Below are positions 62,968 through 64,000 of a stretch of DNA of 64,000 nt, piece by piece. The translations under genes were made by a program, and so were the position numbers. Position 1 is the first letter of the stretch, and the number at the start of each line of letters is the position of its first letter. Source of the stretch: Coffea arabica (Eukaryota; Streptophyta; Magnoliopsida; Gentianales; Rubiaceae); contig NC_092310.1 of assembly GCF_036785885.1 (NCBI RefSeq), positions 310,001 to 374,000 of the forward strand. Direction: 5' to 3'. A model generated the notes under the pieces. That model did no database searches. It saw only the letters and a program-made list of their open reading frames with translations, and was not told the DNA's origin.

Positions 62968-64000
62968 TTTTTGGAACATTCCTATGGCCTTCAAAAAAAG
63001 GGCCAGTTGATAAAGAGGAAAACGGGCCAGTTGATCTCTTGGCAGATTTTCTGAGCGAATGTGATTATCCAACGGTTTGTGGCAGTTTGTCTCTATGCTC
63101 GGAGGGGCAGTGCTCTTGTCCGTCAGGCGTTGAAAGAAGTGACAACGAAAACAGCGGTGGTTGTGTGGAGAAAAATCCCACAAAATGTGATGGTCCCCGT
63201 TCTCATGGACTACTACATCTTACAGATGTATATTACTTTATGTTGATTCCGATGCTGCAGTCTTGAAAGCGACAGATATTGAGAGCTGCAGATGGTTATG
63301 CTTGAGAGACTGATCATGCAAAGCAGTTCTCTTTCGGCATTTTTCAGTAACTTTTCAAGGGAAACTGCTTCTTACCCTCCCCTGTTCTTTCACTAATAAG
63401 TGATGGAAAGCAAAGAAATGATTTTGAATCATCAGCATTCATCAAAATTTCCAATGACATGTCAAATACATCGGGATCTTCTGCATCGTCCAAACGAAAA
63501 GGAATTATAGCTGGATTGACTGCAGGAATTTTCTGTTTGTCAGTAGTAATCCTTGGCATCTGCATTGTGCGTAGGAAGAAGCAAAGTACTGAGGAAGACG
63601 TTGACACTTACTGGGAACAGCTATCGGGAATGCCCGTGAGATTTTCTTTTCAGGAGCTACAGGATGCAACTGGAAATTTCTCAAAATTGCTGGGAGAAGG
63701 AGGATTTGGCTCAGTTTTTGAAGGAGTTTTGAAAAATGAAGAGAAAATTGCCGTGAAGCAAGTCAACAGTTTAGGGCAAGGGAAGAAGGAGTTCCTGGCT
63801 GAAGTCCAGACAATTGGAAGCATTCATCATATCAATCTTGTGAGACTGATTGGATTTTGTGTTGAAAACCATCATAGACTTTTAGTCTATGAATTTATGA
63901 ACAGTGGATCACTTGACAAATGGAGTTTTAGCAAGGATTCTGTTCAACTTACTCTTGACTGGCTGACAAGAAGGAATATCATCCGTGATATAGCAAAAGG
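62968..64000 (+). pseudogene. lectin receptor-like kinase (SD2-5-like), disrupted and partial
   Basis: The readable parts in order are an EGF-like segment (DYPTVCGSLSLC, GQCSCPSG; 63040-63240), a PAN-like segment, a transmembrane helix (GIIAGLTAGIFCLSVVILGI; about 63500-63570), and a kinase start with GEGGFGSV and invariant lysine in AVKQ (about 63693-63762), open to the window end. Three lesions lie in the PAN part: the frame shifts near 63236, an in-frame TGA stands at 63311-63313 where a cysteine codon is expected, and the frame shifts back near 63350. The lectin and S-locus domains that normally precede are missing. In intact relatives (G-type lectin S-receptor-like serine/threonine kinases) the protein sits in the plasma membrane. 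The kinase half is well preserved, so the damage may be recent. The 3' end lies outside. Confidence 0.8.

Noticed and set aside
1-64000. CRISPR array, operon, prophage or other prokaryotic system
   Set aside because: Intron-rich plant genes, MITEs and SINEs show the DNA is a plant nuclear segment. The repeats present are transposon copies or duplications.

Overview
The window is nuclear DNA from a flowering plant, most likely a eudicot. The genes are split by GT-AG introns. The spacers are AT-rich and packed with short non-autonomous transposons (hAT, Tourist, Stowaway and MULE types) and tRNA-derived SINEs. The proteins belong to plant-specific families. The species cannot be fixed from the sequence alone. 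No bacterial, organellar, viral or CRISPR features were seen.

Layout. 1-13.2 kb is a gene-free transposon graveyard with several nested insertions and clean target-site duplications. 13.25-16.65 kb (+) holds a six-exon neprosin-family gene. 16.7-20.2 kb is a spacer with a 697 bp hAT-type element. 20.6-39.0 kb (+) holds a complete DEK1 phytocalpain gene: 30 coding exons reconstructed in frame to a 2,143-residue protein, with a 5'UTR intron and two GC-AG introns. 41.2-42.7 kb (-), convergent with DEK1, holds a four-exon DUF1639 gene. 43.4-43.5 kb (-) has a snRNA-type upstream element, a TATA-like box and a hairpin. 44-50 kb is spacer with transposons and a possible exon relic. 50.15-50.34 kb (+) encodes a small arabinogalactan peptide. 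50.4-57.4 kb is spacer with MITEs, a SINE, tandem duplications and a BAHD relic. 57.5-60.0 kb (-) holds an intact two-exon BAHD acyltransferase lying between two 1.7 kb direct repeats. 62.97 kb to the window end (+) holds a 5'-truncated, frame-disrupted lectin receptor-like kinase, probably a pseudogene, cut by the window edge.

The genes do not form an evident pathway or cluster. DEK1 acts in epidermal and positional signalling, the AG peptide is a cell-surface proteoglycan backbone, the BAHD enzyme makes esters in specialised metabolism, and the neprosin-like protein is a predicted secretory peptidase relative. The most unusual architecture is the right end, where a BAHD gene, a BAHD fragment and a duplicated 1.7 kb block suggest a decayed tandem duplication. 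No novel multi-gene system was found.
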